A DNA stretch of 64,000 nucleotides from Adhaeribacter_A terreus (lineage in GTDB: Bacteria > Bacteroidota > Bacteroidia > Cytophagales > Hymenobacteraceae), in NCBI RefSeq assembly GCF_042657365.1, contig NZ_JBHSKT010000003.1:248001-312000 (forward strand), given 5' to 3'. Position numbers and translations under genes: made by a program. The notes below the pieces were generated by a model that saw only the letters and a list, made by a program, of their open reading frames with translations, was not told the origin of the DNA and searched no databases. Of the stretch, positions 26,371 through 37,400 are shown piece after piece; positions within the stretch are counted from its first letter, which is position 1, and each line of letters begins with the position of its first letter.

Positions 26371-27768
26371 ATGAGAAAACTTATATTTATATATGCCCTG
26401 ACTATTTTCTTTTGCCAAAAAGCATGGGCACAGTTTTCTTCTGTAACGGATTTAGAATCGGTAATAATCAATACCGATACCAAAGAAAAACCTCAGTCTA
26501 AAGTATGGATGCACGACGGCAAATACTGGATGGTATTGCCAAATATAGCAGGAACACACGTGTGGCGGCTGGATGGCACCACCTGGACCAATGTACTTAC
26601 TATATCATCTTCTGAAAATGGACGGGCCGATTGTAAAGTTGCAGGCGATCTGGTTCATGTTTTCCTTTACCGCAAATCGACTTCATATTTAGTTTCTATT
26701 GAGTATGTGCCGGAAATAAAAACTTATAAACCTTGGTCTCTCAGGCCTTTTCGGGTTCCGGTATTAATAGATACTACCGCCGAAACCGCTACCATAGATA
26801 TTGACACTGCAGGTAGAATGTGGCTGGCCTCCGATATTGACACCACCATTATAGCCATGTGGAGCGATCCGCCTTATAGCAACTGGAGCAAGCCCATTGT
26901 AATAGCTTCTAATGTACTTCCAGACGATATAGGTGCCGTTACTGCGTTCCCTATGTTCAATAAGATCGGGATTTTCTGGTCGAATCAACGCACCAAACGT
27001 TTTGGCTTTAAATTACATCCGGATGGTGCTCCGCCCGAGCGATGGTCAACAGATGAAGTTCCGGCTGGAAAATCGGCGCTTAATATTGGTGCAGGTATGG
27101 CCGATGATCATATGAACATGACGTTGGGCAGGGATGGCACGTTGTATTGCGCCGTAAAAACCAGTTACGACAAGAGCGGATATCCCAGGCTTGGACTTTT
27201 AATTCGACGGCCGAACGGTGTCTGGGACAATCTCTATGAGATTTCCGATATTGGGACCCGGCCTATTGTTTTACTATCTGAAAGCATTGGCAAAGTAAGG
27301 GTGGTTTTTTCTGCGTCTGAGAACGGCGGTGATATTTTGTATAAAGAATCGGTTATTTCACGCATTAATTTCGGGCCGACTTTCACGCTGATTCCAGGGA
27401 AATACAATAGCAGTACCAGCATTAAAAACAACAACAACTTAGAAGCTGTAATTTTAGCATCAGAACCATTAAGAGCCGTTGGGGTGCACGTTGCAGATGA
27501 TCTGAGTGGTTTACCGGAACTCGAAGCAGTTCCCAACCCGCTTCATTCAGGTTATTCTACGATAAGCTTTACGGTTCCGGCTAACAGCGAATATTCCATA
27601 ACCTTGCAAAATATGGCCGGAAAACTGATACGAATACTGAAAGGTTATGCCATTACCGAAGAAAAACATTCCATAAATATAGAAGCCACCCAAATTCCTT
27701 TAGGAATTTATGTTCTCAGGCTGCAAACAGATAAAAGTAGTAAGAGCCTGAAAATTATGCGAAATTGA
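26371..27768 (+). CDS. Secreted T9SS-sorted protein, paralog A (minimal form)
   Basis: 465 residues. Signal peptide to about residue 20 (cleavage after WAQ). Residues about 21-375 are a module shared with the next two genes (SKVWMHDGKYW, ADCKVAGDLVHVFL, AETATIDIDTAGRMW, DDIGAVTAFPMFNKIG, ADDHMNM...DGTLYCAVKTSYD, LLIRRPNGVWD, NGGDILYKES). Its repeated W-containing beta blades suggest a BNR/sialidase-like propeller, but no catalytic set is evident. The C-terminal about 80 residues are a type A T9SS sorting domain (VPNPLHSGYSTISFTVPA...LIRILKGY...GIYVLRLQT), so export goes through the type IX system to the surface or medium. No FN3 or LamG domain. Function unknown. It heads a tandem trio. Confidence 0.88.
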   Translation: MRKLIFIYALTIFFCQKAWAQFSSVTDLESVIINTDTKEKPQSKVWMHDGKYWMVLPNIAGTHVWRLDGTTWTNVLTISSSENGRADCKVAGDLVHVFLYRKSTSYLVSIEYVPEIKTYKPWSLRPFRVPVLIDTTAETATIDIDTAGRMWLASDIDTTIIAMWSDPPYSNWSKPIVIASNVLPDDIGAVTAFPMFNKIGIFWSNQRTKRFGFKLHPDGAPPERWSTDEVPAGKSALNIGAGMADDHMNMTLGRDGTLYCAVKTSYDKSGYPRLGLLIRRPNGVWDNLYEISDIGTRPIVLLSESIGKVRVVFSASENGGDILYKESVISRINFGPTFTLIPGKYNSSTSIKNNNNLEAVILASEPLRAVGVHVADDLSGLPELEAVPNPLHSGYSTISFTVPANSEYSITLQNMAGKLIRILKGYAITEEKHSINIEATQIPLGIYVLRLQTDKSSKSLKIMRN

Positions 27769-27810
27769 ACGATTCCTTTAATGATTAAAAATTTCAGATT
27801 AACAATTTGA

Positions 27811-27841
27811 TCAGTTTTTTGCTTTAAAACCATAGCGTTTT
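27811..27841 (-). repeat. Dispersed bipartite repeat, copy 17
   Basis: Core 27826-27841 (AAAACGCTATGGTTTT on the minus strand), tail CAAAAAACTGA. Paired with the oppositely oriented copy 18. Confidence 0.9.
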
Positions 27842-27884
27842 TTAATGATCATTACCTGCATGCTGCCCGGCTCTAAGTAATTAG

Positions 27885-27915
27885 AAAACGGTATGGATTT
27901 CAGGTTAAAAAGTAC
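27885..27915 (+). repeat. Dispersed bipartite repeat, copy 18
   Basis: Core 27885-27900 (AAAACGGTATGGATTT), tail TTAAAAAGTAC. The copy 17/18 back-to-back pair separates paralogs A and B. Confidence 0.85.
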
Positions 27916-28070
27916 CACAAACCCGCACTCGCTCTCTAACGCCCTTCCGATTCAGCAATATTAATTTGTAGTTCCCCACCTACCCCACAAACCTGCCGGC
28001 AATTATTGCTAACGGGTTTTACCAAAAGCTGAAGTAACTGGAATATTTGCAAACTTTATTATTTACTGCC

Positions 28071-31040
28071 TTGAGAAAGTATGTGATTTTCGCAATCCTG
28101 GGCTTATTGTTTGTGGGGAATTGTATGGCTCAGTTTCCTTCTAAAACTAATTTAGCGTCGCTTTCAATATCTGCCAATACCCGGGAAAAGCCCCAGTCTA
28201 AAGTATGGATGCACGATGGCAGACACTGGACGGTTTTATCGAATTCTTCCGGCGCACACGTGTGGCGGTTAGACGGTAATGCCTGGACCAGGGTACTTAC
28301 TATTTCCAGCAGCTCAAACCTGCGGGCAGATTGTAAAGTAGTAGGCAATATTGTGCACGTCTTTTTGTTCAGAGGAAATAGTTCTGACCTGGTATCTATT
28401 GAATATGTTCCATCTAACAGCACCTATAAACTATGGTCCGGAAGAACCTCTACCGTAAGAGTTACCACCGATTCAGATGCCGAAACCGCTACCATAGACA
28501 TTGACAGCAACGGCCGCATGTGGGTTGCCTACGATAACAACAGCAGCATATTGGTTCGGTGGAGCGATGCGCCATATTCATCCTGGAGCTCACCCATTAC
28601 AGTAGCTTCCAATATTAACGACGATGATATTGGGGCAGTAATTGCGTTTCCTATGTTCAATAAGATCGGGGTTTTATGGTCGAACCAGGATACGGAACGC
28701 TGGGGTTTTAAAATGCATACCGATGGTGCAAGTCCGTCTTCCTGGTCTTCCGACGAGAATCCGGCTTCGCAATCTGCCCTGAACAAAGGTGCTGGTTTTG
28801 CTGATGACCATCTGAATATGAAAGTTGCCAGCGATGGCACCCTTTACTGCGCCGTTAAAACCGGATACGACTCACCCGGCTATACTAAGATCACACTTTT
28901 AGTGCGGCGACCTAATGGTACCTGGGACGATGCTTATAAAGTTTCGGAATTAGGTACTAGAGGCATTGTTATACTGAATGAAGCTGCCAATAAAATACGG
29001 GTAGTTTATACCGAAACCGAAGACGGCGGCGATATTTATTACCGAGAATCTGCCTTTTCGCCTATTTCCTTCGGCTCGCAACACACTCTCATCTCCGGCA
29101 ACTACAACAACGCTACCAGCATAAAAACCAATTATACTTCAGATGTTGTAATTTTAGCGTCAACTTCCAGCACGGCCGTAGGCGTACTGGCCAGCGACGG
29201 AGGAACTACTCCGCCTTTGCCCGGGACTCCAACATTGGCCGCGCCTGCAAACAACGCAACGGGTATAGCCACGAATCCTACTTTAAGCTGGAATGCAGCT
29301 TCCAATGCAACTTCGTATCAATTACAGGTAGCAACTTCTAACAGTTTTTCTGCGCCACTGGTTGCAGATGTAAATACTGCCGCGCTTTCAAACCAGGTTA
29401 CCGGTTTAAGCAACAATACGCAGCATTTCTGGCGGGTAAGAGCTATAAATCAGACCGGAACAAGTGCTTGGTCATCTATCCGGAATTTTACAACTGTAGC
29501 TTCACCGGCATCACGACCAGACACCGTTTTACTAGCTTCGCCGGCAAATAATGCCATTAATGTAGCACTTCCGGCAGTTTTAAGCTGGAATGCAGCTACT
29601 AATGCAACTTCATACCAATTACAGGTAGCAACCGCTTCTAATTTTCAGTCACCGGAGGCTAATATCAGTAATATTACTACGCTTTCCAGAAGTGTTACCG
29701 GTTTAGCTAACAATACACAATATTTTTGGCGCGTGAAAGCATTTAATGCTTCGGGAGAAAGTAATTGGTCTGCCGTTCGTAGTTTTAAATCGGAGCCGAT
29801 GCCTTTACCAGGAACGCCAACACTGGCTTCGCCTGCCGATAACGCTACCGGAATTTCTATTAATCCAACTTTAAGCTGGAATGCTGCTTCCAATGCTACT
29901 TCCTATCAGTTGCAGGTAGCAATTTCCAACAGCTTTTCAGCACCATTAGTTGAAGACATCAGTAATATTTCCACCCTTTCCAGAACCATTTCCGGCTTAG
30001 CCAATAACACGCAATATTCCTGGCGGGTAAAGGCTTTCAATGCCTCCGGCGAAAGTAATTGGTCTGCTAGCAGAAGTTTCACAACCTTATCACAATCATC
30101 TCCGCCGGTTACAGGTTTAGTGGCACATTGGGAAATGGAAGATGTAGGCGGAATGACTTTAACGGATGCTACTGCCAACGGCAACCATGCAACCACGGTA
30201 GGAAATCCTACCAAAGTTACTGGAATATATGGGCAGGCATTACAGTTGAACGGCTCCAGTCAATACGCAACGGCTCCTTCCAGTGCTTCCCTGAATGTAG
30301 GAAATGCTTTAACCTTAGCAGCCTGGATAAGACCAAGCAGATCGGGTTCGCGGCAGGTTGTTCTGAAAAAAGGTACTACTGCAGATGGGTATGAACTTGG
30401 GCTCACCGGTTCCCGGAGAATCATTTTTACTTTGAACGAAGTTTCAGCTGACGGCGATTTCAAGATTACATCCAGCGATCTTCACCCAATAGATGGTACC
30501 ACCTGGATGCACATTGCCGCTACTTACGATGGCGCTACTATGAAACTTTACCTGAACGGTACGCTGGAAAAATCTGAAACGGTAGATTCACCATCGCCGA
30601 TAAACAGCAATAACCAGCCATTTAGCATCGGGGCAAAAAGCGATGGCGGCAGCAGGTTGCAAGGCACCATAGACGATGCCAGAGTTTACAACGTAGCCTT
30701 AAATGCCACCGAAATAAGTGCTCTTGCAGCTTTACCAAATGCAAGAACGGCTGCAGCAAGTCCACCAGAACCTACCGGGCAAACAGATACCAAAATTTCC
30801 AGGAATCATACGTCTTCATCTAAAGTAAAATTCATTGTTCCGGCTAAAGGCGATTATACCATTACCTTGTACGATCTGTCTGGCAGACCAATACGAGTCC
30901 TGCAACAAGGCTACGCAGAGTCCCGGGAAAGGCTTTCTGTAGACCTGAAAGATTACAATTTACCAGATGGTATTTATATGGTGAAATTGTTTGCCAGCAA
31001 AAGTAACCAGACCTATTTAAGGGTTAAAGTTGGTGATTGA
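28071..31040 (+). CDS. Secreted T9SS-sorted protein, paralog B (3 FN3 + 1 LamG)
   Basis: 989 residues from a TTG at 28071 that lines up with paralog A's ATG and gives a normal signal peptide (LRKYVIFAILGLLF..MAQ); a TTG at 28047 would add 8 residues. Order: shared N-terminal module (about 22-378), three fibronectin-III-like units of about 95-98 residues (29215-30105: PTLSWNAASNATSYQLQVA...TQYFWRVKAFNASGESNWS), one LamG/concanavalin-like domain (about 30114-30745: LTLAAWIRPSRSGSRQVVLKK; TWMHIAATYDGATMKLYLNG), and a T9SS-type tail (YTITLYDLSGRPIRVLQQGY...GIYMVKLFA) that lacks the usual PNP at its start. LamG plus FN3 suggests glycan or matrix binding at the surface (inference). Confidence 0.88.
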   Translation: MRKYVIFAILGLLFVGNCMAQFPSKTNLASLSISANTREKPQSKVWMHDGRHWTVLSNSSGAHVWRLDGNAWTRVLTISSSSNLRADCKVVGNIVHVFLFRGNSSDLVSIEYVPSNSTYKLWSGRTSTVRVTTDSDAETATIDIDSNGRMWVAYDNNSSILVRWSDAPYSSWSSPITVASNINDDDIGAVIAFPMFNKIGVLWSNQDTERWGFKMHTDGASPSSWSSDENPASQSALNKGAGFADDHLNMKVASDGTLYCAVKTGYDSPGYTKITLLVRRPNGTWDDAYKVSELGTRGIVILNEAANKIRVVYTETEDGGDIYYRESAFSPISFGSQHTLISGNYNNATSIKTNYTSDVVILASTSSTAVGVLASDGGTTPPLPGTPTLAAPANNATGIATNPTLSWNAASNATSYQLQVATSNSFSAPLVADVNTAALSNQVTGLSNNTQHFWRVRAINQTGTSAWSSIRNFTTVASPASRPDTVLLASPANNAINVALPAVLSWNAATNATSYQLQVATASNFQSPEANISNITTLSRSVTGLANNTQYFWRVKAFNASGESNWSAVRSFKSEPMPLPGTPTLASPADNATGISINPTLSWNAASNATSYQLQVAISNSFSAPLVEDISNISTLSRTISGLANNTQYSWRVKAFNASGESNWSASRSFTTLSQSSPPVTGLVAHWEMEDVGGMTLTDATANGNHATTVGNPTKVTGIYGQALQLNGSSQYATAPSSASLNVGNALTLAAWIRPSRSGSRQVVLKKGTTADGYELGLTGSRRIIFTLNEVSADGDFKITSSDLHPIDGTTWMHIAATYDGATMKLYLNGTLEKSETVDSPSPINSNNQPFSIGAKSDGGSRLQGTIDDARVYNVALNATEISALAALPNARTAAASPPEPTGQTDTKISRNHTSSSKVKFIVPAKGDYTITLYDLSGRPIRVLQQGYAESRERLSVDLKDYNLPDGIYMVKLFASKSNQTYLRVKVGD

Positions 31041-31133
31041 ACCCTCACAAATTTATTACCACAATCACCTCACCAATTCATTTTACGCAATTCTCCGCCC
31101 TTCCAATCCTCTTCCGATCATTTAAATGTACCT

Positions 31134-31166
31134 GAGTAGTTTTTTGGTTTAAAACCATAGCGTTTT
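31134..31166 (-). repeat. Dispersed bipartite repeat, copy 19
   Basis: Core 31151-31166, tail CCAAAAAACTACTC (minus strand). Paired back-to-back with copy 20, as copies 17/18 are. Confidence 0.9.
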
Positions 31167-31227
31167 CATAAAGCAAAGCTTCCGGATCTGTCTTCTGCAG
31201 GTTAGCGTGAGCTCCTGTTCCTATGAA

Positions 31228-31260
31228 AAAACGCTATGCTTTTGGGCTGAAAAAGTCAGG
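31228..31260 (+). repeat. Dispersed bipartite repeat, copy 20
   Basis: Core AAAACGCTATGCTTTT (31228-31243), tail GAAAAAGTCAGG (31249-31260). Confidence 0.9.
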
Positions 31261-31402
31261 GAAAGTTCTTATGCACATTACATGTCCAACTATAAAATAA
31301 TACAGCTTAATAATGAAAAAAAAAACACCTACAACAATATAGAAACGCATAATAAACACCGCTTATACCACACCTTATTTCCGTACTTTAAACTTGTCCT
31401 CC

Positions 31403-34400
31403 ATGAAAAAACTCTTAGCGCTACTTGCATTTTCACTACTCTTTACCCAGAATGTGTTTGCACAATTCTCTTCCGTAAAGCAATTAAAAGCATTGTCTGT
31501 AGACAAAAATACGAAGGAAAAGCCCCAGGCGAAGGCCTGGATGCACGATGGAAAGCACTTTTCAGTGTTATCGACCAGCAGCGGCATGCACGTTTTTCGT
31601 TTGGACAACGATTCCACCTGGACGAATGTATTAACGCTTACGAGTAGTTCGCACTATTTTGCAGATTGTAAAGTGGCGGGAAATGTCGTTCACATATTAC
31701 TATTCGACAACAACAAAACGGAGCTGGTATCAATAGAATATGTTGCTTCTAATAGTACATATAAACGATGGACAACACGAACTTCAAGCGTAGGAGTTTC
31801 AACTGATTCTGACGCCGAAACGGCCACATTGGATATTGACGCTACCGGCCGGATGTGGATGGCTTATGATACGGATACTACCGTTTCGGTACGCTGGAGC
31901 GATTCGCCTTATTCCAACTGGAGCAACCCTGTAATTGTAGCATCTGGCATTAATCCTGATGATATTGGGGCAGTAATTGCTTTTCCAATGTTCAATAAGA
32001 TCGGGGTTTTCTGGTCGAACCAAAATACGCAACGCTGGGGTTTTAAAATGCATGCTGATAGTGACCCGGATTCCGTTTGGTCTGCCGATGAAAACCCGGC
32101 TTCGCAATCTGCCCTGAATGTAGGACATGGTTTTTCAGACGACCACATGAATTTCAAAGTCGGGTCTAATGGAACGCTTTACTGCGCCGTAAAAACCAGT
32201 TACGATACACCGGGATACACCAAAATATCGCTGCTGGTCCGCCGCCCGAACGGCACCTGGGATAATATTTACAAAGTTTCCGAATTAGGTACCCGCGGAA
32301 TAGTTTTGGTAAATGAATTAAAAGGTAAGATCAGGGTTATTTATACCGAAGACGAAAACGGCGGCAAAATCTTTTACAGAGAATCCTCGCTTTCTTCTAT
32401 CTCATTTGGCCCGCAGCAAACCTTGATCTCCGGGACTTATAATAATCCTACCAGTATAAAAGACAATCACACCTTCGAAGTGGTAATTATCGCTTCCAAT
32501 TCATCCCAGGCAGCATCGGTTCTCGCCGTCGATGATCCTCCCATTCCGGAAGCACCAGCTTTAAATCTTCCTGCCAACGGTGCTACCAGTTTACCGGTGG
32601 CTTCAAATTTTAGCTGGACGGCGCCGTTATATGCAAAAACGTATCAATTACAGGTAGCAACCAGTTCAACTTTCCAGAATTTAATTTATGATGGAAGCAA
32701 TATTACTAATACTTCGTCAACAGTTCCGGGTTTAAACTGGAGTACGCAATATTACTGGCGCGTAAGAGCCGTAAATAAATCGGGGGCAAGTGCCTGGTCT
32801 GCAGTAAGAAATTTCACTACGGAAGCTATTCCATTGCCAGGTGTACCAGTACAAACCGCACCATTAAATAGCGCAACGCTTGTAAGTAACCCGCCGGTTT
32901 TCACCTGGAATGCTGCAAATTATGCCGCCACTTACCAATTACAGATAGCCACTTCCTCTGGCTTTCAGACCATCGTTTCTGATGTAAACAATATTACCGG
33001 TCTTACACTAACTGCAACCAATCTGAACTGGAATACCCAATATTTCTGGCGGGTAAGATCCGTAAATGCTTCTGGCAGCAGTAGCTGGTCTTCGGTAAGA
33101 AATTTTACAACCCAGCCTATACCCATGCCAAGTCCGCCGGTACTGGCTTCTCCGGCAAATAGTTCTACCAACGTCCCACTTCCCGCAGTGTTAACCTGGA
33201 ATGCCGGCGCCTACGCTGCAACGTACCAGGTGCAGGTAGCTATTTCACACGATTTCTTCACGATTGTTTCAGATATTAATAACATAAGTACGCTCACAAG
33301 AACTATTAATAACCTCGACTGGAGCAGTGAATATTTCTGGCGCGTAAGATCCATAAATGCTTCTGGCGTTAGTGCCTGGTCAGATACGAGCAGTTTTATA
33401 TCCGAAGCAATTCCGGTACCAGCAACGCCAACCTTGGTTTCTCCGGCAAATAGTGCCATCAATATTCCTTTAAGCACCACTTTAAGCTGGAATGCCGTTA
33501 CGTATGCGCAATCTTACCAAATGCAACTAGCAACTACTCCAGATTTCCTGACGCTAGTTAAAGACACCAGTAATATAAGCATTCCAAACACTTCTGTTTC
33601 CGGGTTAAATACTAGTACACAATATTACTGGCGGATCAGAGCTATTAATACATCTGGCTCAAGTAGCTGGTCAGTGGTCAGAAGTTTTACGACTGTACCG
33701 CCATTACCAATTGCACCGGTATTAAATTCCCCGGCCGATATTGCTACCGGAATTGCCGTTGCACCAACTTTAAGCTGGAATGCTTCTGCACATGCTGCCT
33801 CTTACCAAATGCAACTATCCACCACTTCGGATTTTTTAACCACCATATCGAACGTAAGCAACCTAACCACTTTAAATACCTCCGTTTCAGGTTTAGCATT
33901 CAGTACCCAATACTTCTGGCGCGTGAGAGCTACTAATATTACAGGTACCAGTCCTTGGTCGGATGTGCGCAGTTTCACTACCATGGCTATACCAGTACCA
34001 GCTGCTCCAACCCTGGCTTCGCCATCAAACGGAGCTAGCGGTGTTGCCTATACTCCCACTTTAAGCTGGAATGCAGTAACATATGCGGAAACGTACCAGA
34101 TGCAACTGGCTACTACGGCAGATTTTACAAACCTGATAGCTGATATCAGCAATTTAACAGCCCTGAATACAGTTGTTCCGGCATTGGCTTACAGCACGCA
34201 ATATTTCTGGCGGGTAAGAGCAACTAATAGTTCAGGTACGGGAAACTGGTCTGCAGTCAGAAGTTTTACCACCGTGGCACCGCCGCCGGTTCCGAGTATT
34301 CCGGCCTTGAGCTCACCTTCTAACGGTGCAACATCTATTGCTATCGATAGAACTTTAACCTGGAATACATCATCCAACGCTTATTACTACCAGATACAGC

Positions 34401-37400
34401 TGGCGACAACTTCAGATTTCCAGGCTATTTTTAAAGATTCTACGAATATATCTACCACCTCGGTACTCATTTCCGGTATGGCCTACAGCACCAAATATTA
34501 TTGGCGCGTAAGAGCGATCAATACTACCGGGGCAAGTAACTGGTCGTCGGTAAGGAGTTTTACAACCGTTGCAGTTCCAGTTCCGGATGTGCCTGTGTTA
34601 GATCTGCCGGCGAATGCCACAGCAGGCGTTGCTTTACCGGCAGTGCTAAGCTGGAATGCGGTTTTAAATGCAGCCACGTATCGCGTACAGGTAGCAACCA
34701 GCTCCGGTTTTGGAACCATAATTTCTGATGTAAGCAATATCACAACCCTGAACAGTTCTCCTTCAGGTTTGAATTACAGTACGCAATATTACTGGCGGGT
34801 AAGAGCCGTCAATAGCTCCGGCACCAGTAGTTGGTCAGCTTCCAGAAGCTTTACCACCATGTCTATACCAATGCCGGTTGCACCTGTTTTGGTTGCCCCG
34901 GTTAATCTGGCAACAGGCGTTTCTAACCCACCGGCTTTAAGCTGGAATGCTGGTGATTATGCTGAGTCATACCAGTTTCAGGTAGCTACAACGGCAGATT
35001 TTATTGCTACGGTTGCTGATATCAATAACATTACTACTTTATCAAGGTCAGTTTCCGGACTTAACTGGTCAACTCAATATTTCTGGCGGGTTAGGACTGT
35101 AAATTCGTCCGGAGTAAGTAATTGGTCGGAAGTGCGCAGTTTCACTACCATGCCAATACCTATTCCAGCTGCTCCAACCCTGGCTTCGCCATCTAACGGA
35201 GCAAGCGGAGTTGCCTATTCTCCAACCTTAAGCTGGAATTCGGTAACTAACGCCGAAACGTATCAGATGCAACTGGCTACCACGGCAGATTTTACAAACC
35301 TCATCACTGATACCAGCAATTTAACTACCCTTAGTACAGTTGTTCCCGCTTTGGCCTACAGCACTCAATATTTCTGGCGGGTAAGAGCAACTAATAGTTC
35401 TGGATCGGGAAACTGGTCTATAGTCAGAAGTTTTACCACCGTGGCGCCGCCACCGGTTCCTGGTACAGTATCCCTGTCTTCTCCTTCGAGTGGGTCAACT
35501 GGTGTAGCAGTATCAAGGAATTTTAGCTGGAAAGCTGCTTCCAATGCTTATTACTATCAACTGCAGTTTTCTACTGTTTCTAATTTTGCAACCATCTTTA
35601 AAGATACCAGCAGCATAACTACGCTTTCAGTGCCAATTTCAGGCTTAACTTATAGTACGAAATTTTACTGGCGTGTTAGAGCAATTAATACTACCGGGGC
35701 GGGTAGCTGGTCTTCGGTTCGGAACTTTACCACGGTAGCAGTTCCGGCTCCGGCTGCGCCTATTCTGAACTTACCGGTTAATGCTGCTACCGCAGTCGTA
35801 CTTCCGGCGGCATTAAGTTGGAATGCGGTTTTAAACGCTGAATCCTATCAGGTGCAGGTTGCAACAAGCTCCGGATTCAGTAACCTGGTTTATAATGTGA
35901 GTAATATTACAACGACCAATACTTCCGTTACCGGGCTGGACTTTAGCACCCAATATTTCTGGCGGGTAAGGGCTACCAATGCTTCGGGAACGAGTAGCTG
36001 GTCGGCGGTAAGGAGTTTTTCTACCGAAGCAATTTCTTTACCTGGCCCGCCAACGCTGGCTTCCCCGGCTAATAATGCCACTGCAGTGTTAACCCCGGTT
36101 GGCCTTAGCTGGAATGCAGGACCTTATGGCGAATCTTACCAGGTGCAGGTAGCAACTTCAACGAATTTTCTAACGCCATCTTTTGATGTGAACGATATTA
36201 CTACTTTAAACACATCGGTAGCTGGCTTGGCTTACTATACGCTTTATTACTGGCGCGTGAGAACCAATAATGCTTCCGGAGTGAGCACCTGGTCTGCTAC
36301 CTGGAGCTTTACTACCGGCTCGCAACCGGCCACTCTGGTTGGGCATTGGGAAATGGAAGAAACCAGCGGAACGACTCTGAACGATGCATCTTCTTTTAAT
36401 AACCATGCCAGTACGGTGGGTAATCCAACCAAAGTTGCGGGAGTTTATGGGCAGGCTTTACAACTTAATGGAAGCAATCAGTATGCTACCGTTCCATCCA
36501 GTGCCTCGCTCAATGCAAGCAATGCTGTTACCTTAGCTGCCTGGATAAAACCGGAACAAACCGGTTCTGCGCAGGTAATTCTGAAAAAAGGCGTAACGGG
36601 TTCTGCAGACGGTTATGAGCTTTCCTTAACCAGTACCAGTAAGATCATGTTCCGCTATAATCAGGTTTCGTCGGGAGATACCTACCGTTTACTTGCTACT
36701 ACCCTGCACCCAACCAATGGCAATACCTGGATGCATATAGCAGCGACTTTTGATGGTACTACCATGAAGATCTATGTGGATGGAAGTTTAGATAAAACAA
36801 TGACATTAAGCTCTCCGCCAGCAATAAATAGCAACAACCTGCCGCTGGCCATTGGCGCACAGAGTACCGGAAACAACCGTTTTAAAGGAGCAATCGATGA
36901 TCCAAGGGTTTATAATGTTGCTTTAAGTGCCGCCGATATAAACGCTTTGGCTACCATGCCAACTTTCAGGCCAGTACCAAATGCAACCACTCTGGTTGCG
37001 CCAGCCGACAATGTAACTAATATGAGTATTCCGGTAACGCTTAGCTGGAGTGCCGTAACCAATGCCGTTTCTTATCAGGTACAGGTGGCACCAACTTCAG
37101 ACTTTGCTTCGCCTGCCGCAGATATCAGCAATATTACAGAACTTAATATTGCTGTTTCTACGCTAAATTATGGTACTCAGTATTTCTGGCGGGTAAGAGC
37201 GGTAAATTCTTCGGGAGAAAGTGAATGGTCGGCTCTGAGGAAGTTTACTACTGAACCGGTAGCGTTGCCTGGACCACCAACCTTAGATGCGCCGGCTAAT
37301 AATGCTACTGCCATTGCAATTCCGGCCATGCTAAGCTGGACTGCCGGGAGTTACGCTACAAGTTACCAGGTGCAGGTAGCCACCACTTCAGATTTTGTCA

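Noticed and set aside
31207..31647. 146-codon plus-strand frame before paralog C
   Set aside because: Out of frame with the signal peptide and conserved module of paralog C and translates a dispersed repeat.
32541..36320. Regular direct repeats that could be mistaken for a CRISPR array or minisatellite
   Set aside because: The unit is about 290 bp, stays in frame and codes FN3 domains; there are no short identical repeats with unique spacers.
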